Origin: Xanthoparmelia taractica
Lineage: Eukaryota > Ascomycota > Lecanoromycetes > Lecanorales > Parmeliaceae
DNA length: 64,000 bases
Direction: 5' to 3'
Assembly: GCA_033085395.1 (NCBI GenBank)
Contig: JANQBS010000118.1
Span: 53,141 to 117,140 of the forward strand
Shown here in pieces: positions 48,726 through 58,503 of this stretch (the first letter of the stretch is position 1; every line of letters begins with the position of its first letter). The notes under the pieces are model-generated. The model was not told where the DNA came from. It searched no databases and was given only the letters and a program-made list of their open reading frames with translations. The position numbers and the translations under genes were made by a program.

Positions 48726-48933
48726 TGTTACGAGTGTGACGATCACATAGATCTGCAACACCAAGTCGGCTTATCTTCTCAATTGGAACTACGGCTTTCC
48801 TTTTCAATTGGGACTAGCCCCTATAGGCCTTGGCGTCCCTTATAGATATTTCTTCCCAGCTAGATAGTTCCTCCTTAGACTTAATTTATTCGTTACACAC
48901 CATTATTAACTTGTTCTAGTTGCAGTCCTAACA
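48726..48933 (+). repeat. Gypsy element 3' LTR (208 bp)
   Basis: Same ends as the 5' LTR, followed by AGAAT. It is 25 bp longer because the stretch around TTTCAATTGG is partly duplicated. Confidence 0.9.
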
Positions 48934-48938
48934 AGAAT

Positions 48939-50038
48939 TCTCGAATCGAGTTAAGATTTCTTTAAGATAGAGTAAGATTTTTTTAATTTATCTTAAGTAA
49001 AGATATTTTATAAAGTTATAAAGATCTCTAATAGAGCTATTTAAGTTCTAGCTCTATATTTATTCTCTAATAAATTCTTTATAATTATATTATATTAATT
49101 TTAATTATTTTTTTAATTATTATAAATTTATATACTTTATTATATATTAATTATAATTTAAAATAATATAATCGATAATAATTATTTCTTAGCTTTAAGA
49201 TAATAAAGAGATTTTTAATTTAAGTTAAAATTTTAAAAAGTCTTTTAAATTTCTAAAAACTTTATTTTAAATTTTAACTTAATTAAGAATCTTAAAAAAA
49301 TTATTTTATTACGTAGTATATATTTTATCTTAGTTACTTAGACTTATTATAAGTAATTAATTCTTTCGAGAATTATATTTATATAAAAATAATAATATAT
49401 CTAAGATTAAGATTTAAAAATATAATTAATTATTTTTACTTTTTATAATCTCTTTTTAAATATTATTTTATTATCTTTATAAAAGATTAGCTTTAATATT
49501 AAAGATTATTTAATATAATATTTTTTTTCGTTATAAATTATATTTATTATATTAAAAATATTACAATTTTTACTAAGTTATTTCTATACTTTATTATTTA
49601 ACTCTTATTTTCACGCTAGTTACTCGACGCTATATATTCTTTATTTGATATTTATTTATCTTATCGCTTAATAATTTCTTATTAAATTAATTTTTATTTT
49701 AATAATTTAACTTTATATACTTATTATTTAACGCTTAAGTTTTATTTTAATTTCTTAACTCTTAATACGCTATATAATAAAGTAAGCTATTTTTTAAGAT
49801 TCTAATTAAATTAAGATTTAAAGTAAAATTTTTAATTCGTTTTAAGAAATTTTAATTTAAATTAAAAATCTTTTAACTATTTTAAAGTTAAAAAATTATT
49901 ATTATTAACTACGTTATTTCGAGTTATAATTAATATATAATATATTATATAGATTTATAATAATTAAAGTAATAATTAAAATTAATATAATATAAATGAA
50001 AAAAGTTAATTAAAAAACTAAAATTTTTTATTAATTTT
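48939..50038. other. Extremely AT-rich, RIP-type DNA without recognisable content
   Basis: About 1.1 kb of nearly pure A/T with few CpG and no readable frame. It is presumably a very old, heavily mutated repeat. Nothing specific can be assigned. Confidence 0.5.
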
Positions 50039-50193
50039 TGTTAGGCTGTACGAAGGCATATGGGTACCTAGCTAGGGGTGCGCCGTATGGGCTTCATATG
50101 GGTTCAAATAGAGTGCGCCTTCTATGAAGCGCGGCACCCAAACCCATGAGTCATATTTTTAACTTTGTGATACAATTGGAAAGCGCTCTTACA
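50039..50193. repeat. Solo LTR (155 bp), family TGTTAGG...CTTACA
   Basis: Begins TGTTAGGCTGTACGAAGG, ends GCGCTCTTACA, and is flanked by the 5-bp duplication ATTTT (50034-50038 and 50194-50198). It holds the core GTGCGCCTTCTATGAAGCGC. Three related copies lie at 60535, 60919 and 61430. This copy is the least RIP-mutated of the four, so it is probably the youngest. Confidence 0.8.
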
Positions 50194-50285
50194 ATTTTAT
50201 TAATTTTATTAATTTTATTAATTTTATTAATTTTATTAATTTTATTAATTTTATTAATTTTATTAATTTTTATTAATTTTTATAA
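50194..50285. repeat. (ATTTTATTA)n tandem repeat
   Basis: Nine or so copies of a 9-bp unit directly after the solo LTR, overlapping its target duplication. It probably arose by slippage at the insertion site. Confidence 0.85.
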
Positions 50286-50299
50286 AAGAAGATATTTAA

Positions 50300-51600
50300 A
50301 AATAAATTAAATTTAAATAAGACTATATATAAAGACGATAAAGACTTTATATAGCTATTTTATAACGAAATTTCTATAGAGTAATAAAGTTATTCTTTTA
50401 AGATCTTAGTAGCGTTTATCTTATCTTAATTTCTATAATATATTTTACTTCTTCTAAAGAGATTACTCGCGTTATATCTTCTCTTCTACGCGTGAATAGC
50501 GAGATCTATAAAACTATCGTATCTTTCTTCGTTAAAGTATAATATAGTTATTTTAATATCTCTTAATTCACGTCTTTAGAATTAAAAATAAGATCTTAAT
50601 AGAATTTAAATTAAATAAATATAAAGATAGATATTTTAATAAAATATTACTATTATAATATATACGAATAAGCTTAGCACTATAATAAACTAACGCGTTA
50701 TCGTATATAATAATCGATAGAGATTTACTTCTACTAAAGCTATTGTAATAAGAAAAAACGTAATCTCGTATAAAGTCGACGAAGATCTCTTAAATAACGA
50801 AATTCTAAAGAATAATTTATAATAAATAATTCTATATAGTAAACGTAGATATTAGAATTTATCTCTTTAATTACTTGAATCTTTACTAATTTACGATCTT
50901 ATACTTAATAATACTTATTTATATTTTTTATCGTCTAAAGACGTTAGAATCTAATAAATAAGAATAACGAGATACTTATTAATACGCTTATAAGCCGTCG
51001 ACTTATTTAAGAAGATTAACTAATTCGATTATTAGTTAGCTAGCGTAATAAATTAATTATCTTATAAGAAAACGTTACGCTAATTATCTATTCTTCTTAT
51101 TCGCTTACGAGATTATTTAAAACGATATAGAGTTCTTTAGACGATACTCTTATTAATTACAAGATTAAACTCGTTAAATAGTATATATATTAACTCGTTT
51201 AGATACGATATAGAGCGCTCTTCGAGATATGCGAGTAGCTATTTCTTAATATATTAACTTATAACTCTTAAGCGTTCGCTAAAGCTATAAATATTAGTTG
51301 AAATAAAAATAATATTATATTAAACTCAATAAGATAGTATTCTCTATAGAGTTCGTATTCTAACGTCGTACGAATTAGCTAGAATAACGTTATTACTATA
51401 ATCTTACTCGAATTTATTCTAAATAAGAGCGCGAATAGACTTTTAAATAAGCGACGATATAATAATAGCGAGATAATAAACAACGTAAAGAACTTAAAGA
51501 TCTATAATAAAGCTATATCAACTTTGAATTATAAACGAATTATTTACGACCTCAAATTCGAACGACTCTATAGCTATATATTACGATATATCTCCTGCTC
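50300..51600 (-). mobile_element. Tc1/mariner-family transposon remnant, RIP-degenerate
   Basis: On the minus strand, stop-interrupted reading gives recognisable pieces of a fungal DDE (Tc1/mariner) transposase in the right order: a helix-turn-helix-like part near 51150-51000 (NEFNLVINKSIVSRTLYR type) and, near 50700-50600, the last catalytic region (DNA reading as YDNALVY...LKYLSLYLFNLNSI, matching the DNA-SIH...PPYSPDFNPIE region of active relatives). AT-rich with CpG kept, as after RIP. The inverted ends could not be located. The right edge coincides with the abrupt switch to normal composition at about 51600. Confidence 0.6.
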
Positions 51601-51749
51601 CTTATAGGTGGTCGTTCAAGTAAAAAATGGCGGGGTCGGCTGCCAGACGGGAGCTCCCGCCAAGGGTTTTGCAAAGAGGAATAGTCCCACTATTCGACCT
51701 TTGTGATTTCCACACCAACAAATGAGACCTGTGGCTGCTGGAGATACAG

Positions 51750-52884
51750 TCAAAGGGTATTGTGTTGAGACCCAATGTGAATGGCATCGGCCATGTTCAC
51801 AGCTTTGCCGTAATTATTGATGCTCCTACTGCTCGTGTCCTTTGCTTCCATTAGTACACTATCTTAGAATGTTTGAAACCAGCTTACCGGCGGTCGGACT
51901 GCCTCGGACTGCGATATGAATTTTCGCATCACAGCAACAACAGATTCATAACCCTCATCACTTGATGTCTTGAATTTACATATGTTAAGATGATTTGCGC
52001 GGATAGGAGCACTATCGCCACAACCTGGAATCGTTGCAGAGTAGGGCTTAACCATCTGAGTCAAAAGTAAGCCTCAACCTCTCTTCGTTTTTGATGAATT
52101 ACCATGATTCCATGTGTGTGCAAGGTCTCGTAGAAAAACATGGCATTGATCTTGTCTTCTAGCTCATCCGATGTATACCGCTTTCTCATTGTCTCTTGAA
52201 ATGCGGTGTTCAATTTGTTCAATGTCTCAGAGTCAACTCCCAGCAATTTAAGGGTCTTCTCCTGGGTTTTTACGCCAAATGCGGAGAGGATCTGTCTTAC
52301 GATCTCTGCGGGCTGTGCGCTTTTCGATCCGCGGAACGGTGTGCCAAAGAATATCATGCCTCGAGTATGTCGCGCAATGACTGAGGCATTGTCTCCAGAA
52401 GCTCGCCTTGCCCCCATCACCATGATTTCAGCGCAAACAAGTCCACCGAGACTGTGTGCAACAAAGATCAAGGGCCGTTCCATCTAAACCAAAGTAATCA
52501 ACCTCAGGAATTCAACGCGTTCGGGGCAGCCTCACCGTGTCTCCCTGGGGCCGCTGAGCGACCAATTTTGCGCACAAATCCTCGGCATCGTGTTCAAGCT
52601 CAGTTCGAGGGACACTCGCTTGATCCCAGTGAGTTATGCTAGTATCATAACCGAAGAGAAAAATGCGGCTGCTCTCAATATCCTTTGCTAGAAGTGCCTC
52701 TGGCCAGAGAACGCCATCCTTGGTCCATGTCTCCTCTCTCGATCCACGGAGACCATGTACGAAGACAATACTGAGAGAATGCGATTTTCAGTAGAGATCG
52801 CAGAGGGCACAAATTATCTTTCGGGACTTACTCTACGGTAGCGTTCTCTCCCCTGTGAACCTCCCGGAGTCCGTATGCCGCCAT
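51750..52884 (-). CDS. SesB/SERAC1-like alpha/beta hydrolase with C-terminal amyloid-type motif
   Basis: Five-exon model: 52884-52832, 52770-52536, 52483-52103, 52055-51888 and 51839-51750; 927 nt, 308 aa in frame. The hydrolase domain starts right after the first exon: IVFVHGLRGSREETW (oxyanion HG), LFGYDTS, and the nucleophile elbow FVAHSLGGLVCAE (Ser about 107), then GMIFFGTPFRGSK. This is the SesB/DUF676-type lipase-like domain that fungal NLRs often carry or pair with. The last intron (51840-51887) is 48 nt with a perfect TACTAAT branch. It joins a 29-residue tail, ending IHIGSQHNTL at residues 299-308. That tail resembles the N-terminal segment of the divergent NLR2. It is a likely membrane-damaging or lipase effector, inferred from family and context. 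Confidence 0.82.
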
Positions 52885-53956
52885 CACTGTTCCTCGAATG
52901 ATGGCTGAAAAGGTAGACTGGCTTTGCAAAGGGTTTCCCAATTCCTCGATTTTTTTTTTCTAAAATCAGTCTAGGACCCTCTTATCTGACACTGGGCTTC
53001 TTTTTCCAACGTGATAGATATTGCATGATAAAGATTATGTGTTCAATGATCAATGAAGTGTCCTTGGGTCGTTGGATAAACCCTGTCCGTTCTCTGATTG
53101 CGTATTCACAGAATGTCGAGTAAAGGTATGGCAGGAGCCCAATCATTTGACAAAGAAAAATGCTTCGACGAATAGTGTGCCTCCTAATAGCGGGCATATT
53201 TAGCGCTTACGTGTCATGCAAACTGCATGCACCTCGCCACTTTGTCAGCCCTCCACATAAAGATTGCATGTTACCCCGTCAATTGGCGCTTAAAAATTCC
53301 CTCTCAAGTCAACCTCTTCAACTATACGCACCTCAGCCAACCATGGACCCCACCATTATAGACTGATCCCCTCGCCTCTCTCCCTTGTAAAAGACCTCAG
53401 CATCGCCGCCATCAATCTTACTACCTCGCTTATCGCCGTCGGCCATCGCTTCTGGGTACCCCATTTCTACCTTAAAGAAGACCTCATTCCCATCTTTTAG
53501 CAACCTCATAAAACATCTGCAACTATATATCATCGATGTCTTGCTCAGGTATCTAGCTTTTGATAGGGTTACAGTAGAAATCTAGGTACCTAGGCAAGTC
53601 AGCCGAATCTTGCGTTGCGCCTCTATCTTGCACCCCCAGGACTTCCCGATTGAAGTCCCTTGAAATTCAACCAAGTTTTTAATGGCCACATCGGGCTGGG
53701 TGCCCTCAGAAACAGAAACCGGCGTTTTCAAATCACACAATAGTGCAACCGAAATAGGTCTTGGCATCTCAATTGTACTTGGTCACAATTCTGGCATCGC
53801 GAAAGCTTTTCGGATAGCAACCCTGCGAAAGTAGTAGCCCCTGAATGACTAGGATTCAAGAGGTCCGGGGCCACAATCATACCACAGAGATCTTCATAAC
53901 AGCGGAATTCCGGGATCCTGTTCATAACAGTGCTCGAGGCTTCTTCAGTCCTCGAT
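52885..53956. promoter_or_regulatory. Shared divergent region between hydrolase and NLR2
   Basis: About 1.07 kb between the two start codons. Minus-strand frames at 53582-53964 and 52982-53197 are open but have no domain or joining splice pattern. It presumably holds both promoters, which would allow coordinated expression of the pair. Confidence 0.5.
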
Positions 53957-56756
53957 ATGTCCAATGATCACCCCACGATTAACCAAGGGAGCTCTATCAA
54001 CATTGGAAACCAATTCAATAATATCAAGCTTGGCGACCACACAGATGACCCCAATAAGATAACAGACAAACACAAGAATGGTCAGGAATCATCAAGCTCC
54101 CCTACTTCTTAGTGATGCTGATATTTCTAAAGCTTGCCTACAGTCTCTTGCGTTCTCCGAGATGAGACAGCGCAAGAACGACATAGCCAATGCAGCACCC
54201 AACACATGTATCTGGCTATCTCAAAATCCACAGTATCTGGAATGGTACAATCATCGAAATGGATTACTTTGGATCAAGGGACATCCGGGCGTAGGAAAAT
54301 CAACAGTTATGAAATACGTCTCTGAGGCAGAAAGAAGCTGTGGGAACGCGGTCCTCGCTTCTTTCTTTTTCTATGGCGGTGGTAATTCGATCCAAAAGAG
54401 CACGCTTGGCCTATTTCGGTCCCTCTTACATCAGATCCTTCAGCAAGTCCCTCCTCAACTGGAGCAATTTACACGCATCTTCAAGCATAGATGCGAAACC
54501 GAAGGAAGTTTTGAAAGCAAATGGTCGTGGCATGAAAGAGAATTAAAAGAATTCTTTGCATCTGCCATCAGTAAAGAAGCAAAGACCAGAGAGATACGTA
54601 TATTCATCGATGCGCTTGATGAGGCTGGGGAAGGAACTGCAACCGCCCTTATCGACTTTTTTCAAGGTGTCGCAGATTCGCTGAGTATATGTTTTTCCTG
54701 CCGATATTATCCCCTTATCAGTTTAGAAGATGGACTTGAGATTTGCGTCGAGGGCAAGAACGCGGAAGATATCGAGACTTTTGTTAATCAAAAGCTCGAC
54801 AAGGGGTACTACAAGCCAGTCCGAGATCAAGTCATAAAGAAGTCAGCAGGCAATTTCCAGTGGGTAAAACTCGTTGTTTCGCGAGTCCTCTATCTTTATA
54901 GGAGAGGACAGCCTCTGAGAGCTATTCAGATGGAAATCCAACAGATACCGCAAGAGTTAAGCGACTTGTACGAGGAGCTCCTAGAAGGTATCGTTGAGGA
55001 TGATATGCAAGAATCTCTGCGACTTTTTCAATGGATCTACTTTGGACTGAGACCCTTGTCTTTGACAGAGCTACGCTTTGCTATAGCTGTGGATATCAAT
55101 CCTGAATCCAGATCCATTGCTCAATGCCAACAGAACGAATATTATATAGAGACGGATGAAGCGATGGAAGAAAGGGTATGCGATCTCTCTAAAGGACTCG
55201 CAGAGGTGGTACAGCATGAGCAATATCGTATTGTGCAATTTATCCATCAAACGGTCATCGACTTTCTTCCTCGCCGAGGGCTTCAGCTGCTCTCTCAAGG
55301 AGGAACCACTACTGATGCCCTTGCTCGCCGTAGCCATTTCCAGCTGTCTAAGACTTGTCTCAGGTACCTAGGCATGGACGAAGTTCGACGGGCAATTACC
55401 CAAAACGACATGCGGCTGACGACTAAATTCCCGTTCTTAGGATATTCCACCCTCTATTGGATACGCCATGCAACAAAATGCGAAGAAGAGGGCTTTTGCC
55501 CGAGCGATGTGTTCTTACACTGTGACTCGTCCAGCTTGCTAGAATGCTGGCTTCATGCGAATCACGTCTTTGACAGCAAGGCTGTCCGACACTTCACCTG
55601 GCCCATAACAATTGTTCATATTGCTTCGAGCTACAATCTCGCAAGTACTTTGAATGCCATTCTTAGTCAAGGCTTCAAAGCAGATTCAAAAGATGGATCA
55701 GGACGAACGCCCTTATCTTGTGCCGTTCAGTCAGGGCACGAGGCAATTGTTGAACTGCTTCTCAAAAGAGTGGATGTCAACGCGAATTCAAAGAATGCAC
55801 AAGGCCGAACGCCTTTTTCATGGGCTGCCGCAGGCGGAAACCAAGCTATTCTCAAGTTGTTGATGAGAAAAGAAGATATCAGTGTAGATACGCAGGATCG
55901 CCATAGGCGAACGCCGTTATTCTACGCCGCTTATCAAGGGCACGAGGCGATCGCAAGATTGCTATTAGAGAGGAACGATGTTGAAGCAGATTCAAAGGAT
56001 TCTAAAGGGAGAACGCCGTTGTCATACGTCGCTGAACGAAGGTACGAGGCGATCGTAAGATTGCTGTTAAAGAGGAACGATGTCGAAGCAGATTCAAAGG
56101 ATTCTCAAGGGAGAACACCGTTATCGTACACCGCCGGACAAAGGCCGTTGTCATACGCCACTGAACAAAGGCACGAGGCGATCGCAAGATTGCTATTAGA
56201 GAGGGACGATGTTGAAGCAGATTCAAAGGATTCTAAAGGGAGAACAACGTTGTCATACGCCGCTGAACAAAGACACGAGGCGATCGCAAGATTGCTATTA
56301 AAGAGGAACGATGTCAAAGCAGATTCAAAGGATTCTGAAAAGAGAACACCGTTGTCATACGCCGCTGAAGGAGGGGACGAGGCGATCGTAGGATTGCTAT
56401 TAGAGAGGAACGATGTTGAGATGAATTCAGAGGACATTTTCGGGAGAACGCCGTTATCATTTGCCGCTAAAGAAGGTCACGAGGCGATCGTAGAATTACT
56501 ATTAGAGAGAGATGACATTAAGGCAGGCTCAAAGGATGTTTGGAAGAGAACGCCGTTATCATACGCCGCCGAACGAGGGCACGAGGGGGTCGTACAATTA
56601 CTATTGAAGAGGGATAACACTAAGGCAAGCTCAAAGGATAATAAGGGAAAAACGGCTCTAGATTATGCAATTGGAGTAGGGCAATTGAGATATGCTGTTA
56701 GAGGAAAATACGAAGCCATCATAAGAGTGTTGGAACAACATCAGCAAACTAATTGA
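53957..56756 (+). CDS. NACHT-ankyrin NLR with N-terminal amyloid-type motif (NLR2)
   Basis: Two-exon model 53957-54080 and 54133-56756, 2748 nt and 915 aa in frame. The 52-nt intron has donor GTCAGG, a CTGAT branch and an AAAG acceptor. The first exon encodes an N/Q/G-rich head (MSNDHPTINQGSS...) holding INIGNQFNNI at residues 14-23. Exon 2 opens in the conserved pre-NACHT helix ACLQSLAFSEMRQRKNDI, then Walker A GHPGVGKST (about 91-99), Walker B IRIFIDALDEAGEG and the FSCRYYP sensor. The winged-helix region includes FIHQTVIDFLPRRG. About ten ankyrin repeats (RTPLSYAAERGHEGVVQLLL type) fill the C-terminal third. Without the intron the frame starts at 54078 (MVRNHQAP), losing the motif; I favour the spliced form. 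It is probably a receptor that recruits the neighbouring hydrolase. Confidence 0.85.
55900..56650 (+). repeat. Nearly identical ankyrin-coding tandem repeats (102-bp period)
   Basis: The ankyrin units are alike at DNA level (GATTCAAAGGATTCTAAAGG and GCACGAGGCGATCGCAAGAT recur in successive units). One unit near 56120-56165 is a partial, out-of-register duplication (TPLSYTAGQRPLSYATEQRH). This signals recent expansion or homogenisation, as in the high-identity repeat domains of fungal incompatibility receptors. Confidence 0.85.
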
Positions 56757-57663
56757 CCTTTATTACATAGTTGCCAGATACTTATGTTTTTGGAAGCGAT
56801 AGCATCATGGATCAATTATTCAGAGCGTACACTCCATCGCATCTCAATCATCGAAGCCCAACGACGAATAGATTGCCAAACATCCCTACGGAAATGCGAT
56901 TCTGTACTAGCGCAGCCTCTCATGCGTAGATATTTACCTACCGTCTACCCGCTCCCTCTCACCTTCCCCCTTTTTTTTCCTCTGCCAGCTCCCCTCCCTT
57001 CCATCATACCACAAAACACAAACCACCTCTCATTCACTCATCCACATAGATCACTCACAACCATAGACACAGAGCATTTTCCGCACTCCCTTCTCCTCAT
57101 TTCACTTCAACCCTCCCCTCCCATCATATCATTATCCCTCGGCATCCGTGTCATGTCATACCCCATCCCAGCTCACCATACCCCGGGCGGACGGGATCTC
57201 CTAGCCTTTGGAGGATGGATGGATGGGTGTGAAAGATGAGACGAGATGAGATGAGATAAGGTGAGATGAGTTGTTCATACATTGGGTAAGTCGAAAAGAT
57301 GGGTTATGTAGAGATAGCTTGCTTGGTATTGCTTCGGTGTGGGGGATGGAGTTTTCTATGGTTTTGATTTGGTTTGATACCGTTGGTTTGGAGTTGATGG
57401 TGGAGTTGGGATTGAGAGGGGGACCGGGTGGTGGCGCTGTGCTGTCCAAGAGGTTCTTCCTCTCCCTACAACAGCCACGAATCTAATTCTGGAAGGGAAG
57501 TCAGTAACAACCCTTTCTTCATATCTTTCTTTTACACGTAATGGAGTTATTGCTTTCGTTTATTTGCAATGGGCTTTTCACAATGTAATTTCCCAAGCAT
57601 GCATGTGGTGAAAGTGATTTCATTGAAAGTCATTCATGCCATCTACCTAATCATACATCATAT
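56757..57663. other. Intergenic region with pyrimidine tracts
   Basis: About 900 bp after NLR2. It includes a CT-rich stretch at 56950-57130 and a GATGAGATGAGATGAG-type repeat at 57236-57270. The frame at 56784-57239 is low-complexity and not convincing. Confidence 0.4.
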
Positions 57664-57763
57664 TGTTGGAATTCAGCATCTCAGCCCTATTATGGCTTGA
57701 CATGGACCATAAGTAGCACTCAACTCCATAGAATAACAATCAAGCCGTCATCAAATTCCATCA
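57664..57763 (+). repeat. TRIM element 1, 5' LTR (100 bp)
   Basis: Starts TGTTGGAATTC, ends CCATCA, and is followed immediately by the primer-binding site. Confidence 0.92.
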
Positions 57764-57777
57764 GGTTATGAGCCCGG
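57764..57777 (+). other. TRIM element 1 primer-binding site
   Basis: GGTTATGAGCCCGG. The first 12 bases are complementary to the GGGCTCATAACC anticodon arm that fungal initiator tRNA-Met carries. The same 14 bases occupy the same place in TRIM element 2. Confidence 0.8.
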
Positions 57778-58398
57778 TTCGACGCGAACCATCACCACGA
57801 CGGCTTCCTTCGTAAGAATAAGCATTCTTACGTCGTATCAATTCAGTCATAACAGAGGTACCGATCGACGTCCGCTACGTTAACACATGTTGCTATCTAC
57901 GACCTCTACAACATCTCAGCGCTATTCATTCCTATCTCCATCCTACGATCAACGATATCGACCATAACACTGCTAGAGACAGAAATATTAGAGGCCTACG
58001 AGCTAGGAATTAGGGAGAAAAGAGAAAAGCGAAAGCGCATCACGGCATTTAGAGAAGAACAATTGAAAGGCCAGGCACGAAGAAACAAACACCCTCTCGA
58101 AGTCTACGAAACAGTCATTCAGTCACCCTACAACAAGCCACACGAATATCCTCAAAGTTGACATTCACGAACGCTCTTAAAGGGGGTTGTTCACCTCGGA
58201 AAGCCCTACGCGATAGACACACACACGTTCAAAGCACTCTTCCCGATTTCCCTCTACGCAGAACGAACGAATCAAGCGAAGGTTTACGAGTTTAAGAAGG
58301 CTTCAAAGCAGGACACCAAGGCAATGATTCATGAAAGCTACACCTACAGCTACAGCTACAGTCCAGGGGAGGCAAATAGGTCTTCGCTGCAGGGGGAG

Positions 58399-58498
58399 TG
58401 TTGGAATTCAGCATCTCAGCCCTATTATGGCTTGGCATGGACCATAAGTAGCACTCAACTCCATAGAATAACAATCAAGCCGTCATCAAATTCCATCA
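58399..58498 (+). repeat. TRIM element 1, 3' LTR (100 bp)
   Basis: Differs from the 5' copy at one base (GGCATGG versus GACATGG). It is preceded by purine tract AGGGGGAG and followed by CATAT. Confidence 0.92.
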
Positions 58499-58503
58499 CA
58501 TAT

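Larger units (their letters stand above)
43317..48933 (+). mobile_element. Ty3/Gypsy chromovirus-type LTR retrotransposon, RIP-degenerate
   Basis: Complete but dead element of 5.6 kb. 5' LTR 43317-43499 and 3' LTR 48726-48933, both starting TGTTACGAGTGTGACG and ending CCTAACA, with a perfect 5-bp target duplication AGAAT (43312-43316 and 48934-48938). A purine-rich tract GAGGGGTAA precedes the 3' LTR. The interior is stop-ridden but reads through in short pieces as pol in Gypsy order: reverse transcriptase (YLDDILIHS near 46150), RNase H, integrase, then a chromodomain-like piece near 48360-48540. The base composition (AT-rich, CpA and TpG scarce, CpG kept) is that of RIP. A MITE is inserted at 44323. 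No intact product is expected. Confidence 0.93.
57664..58498 (+). mobile_element. TRIM element 1: miniature copia-type LTR retroelement
   Basis: 835 bp with two 100-bp LTRs (57664-57763 and 58399-58498), starting TGTTGGAATTCAGC and ending AATTCCATCA, that differ at one base. A perfect target duplication CATAT lies at 57659-57663 and 58499-58503. GGTTATGAGCCCGG follows the 5' LTR directly (complement of the initiator tRNA-Met anticodon arm). The purine tract AGGGGGAG precedes the 3' LTR. The 635-bp interior has no pol. A short frame around 57980-58160 (ILEAYELGIREKREKRKRIT type) is basic and could be a gag remnant. The near-identical LTRs point to recent movement with enzymes supplied by another element. 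Confidence 0.92.

Noticed and set aside
50090..50120. tRNA-like GGGTTCAAATAG box B in the 155-bp repeat
   Set aside because: The resemblance to a pol III box B is partial, there is no box A at the right distance, and TG...CA ends with a 5-bp target duplication identify it as an LTR.
50300..51600. LINE (Tad1-like) remnant
   Set aside because: Minus-strand fragments match the order of a Tc1/mariner transposase better than a LINE reverse transcriptase; no YxDD-type motif seen.
53582..53964. A third gene (possible HeLo-type partner) between hydrolase and NLR2
   Set aside because: Minus-strand frames there lack a HeLo-like helix pattern, a motif like I-x-I-G-x-Q-x-N, and workable splice sites.
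56784..57239. Coding gene downstream of NLR2
   Set aside because: The frame is dominated by pyrimidine-tract Pro/Ser/Leu sequence without a domain.
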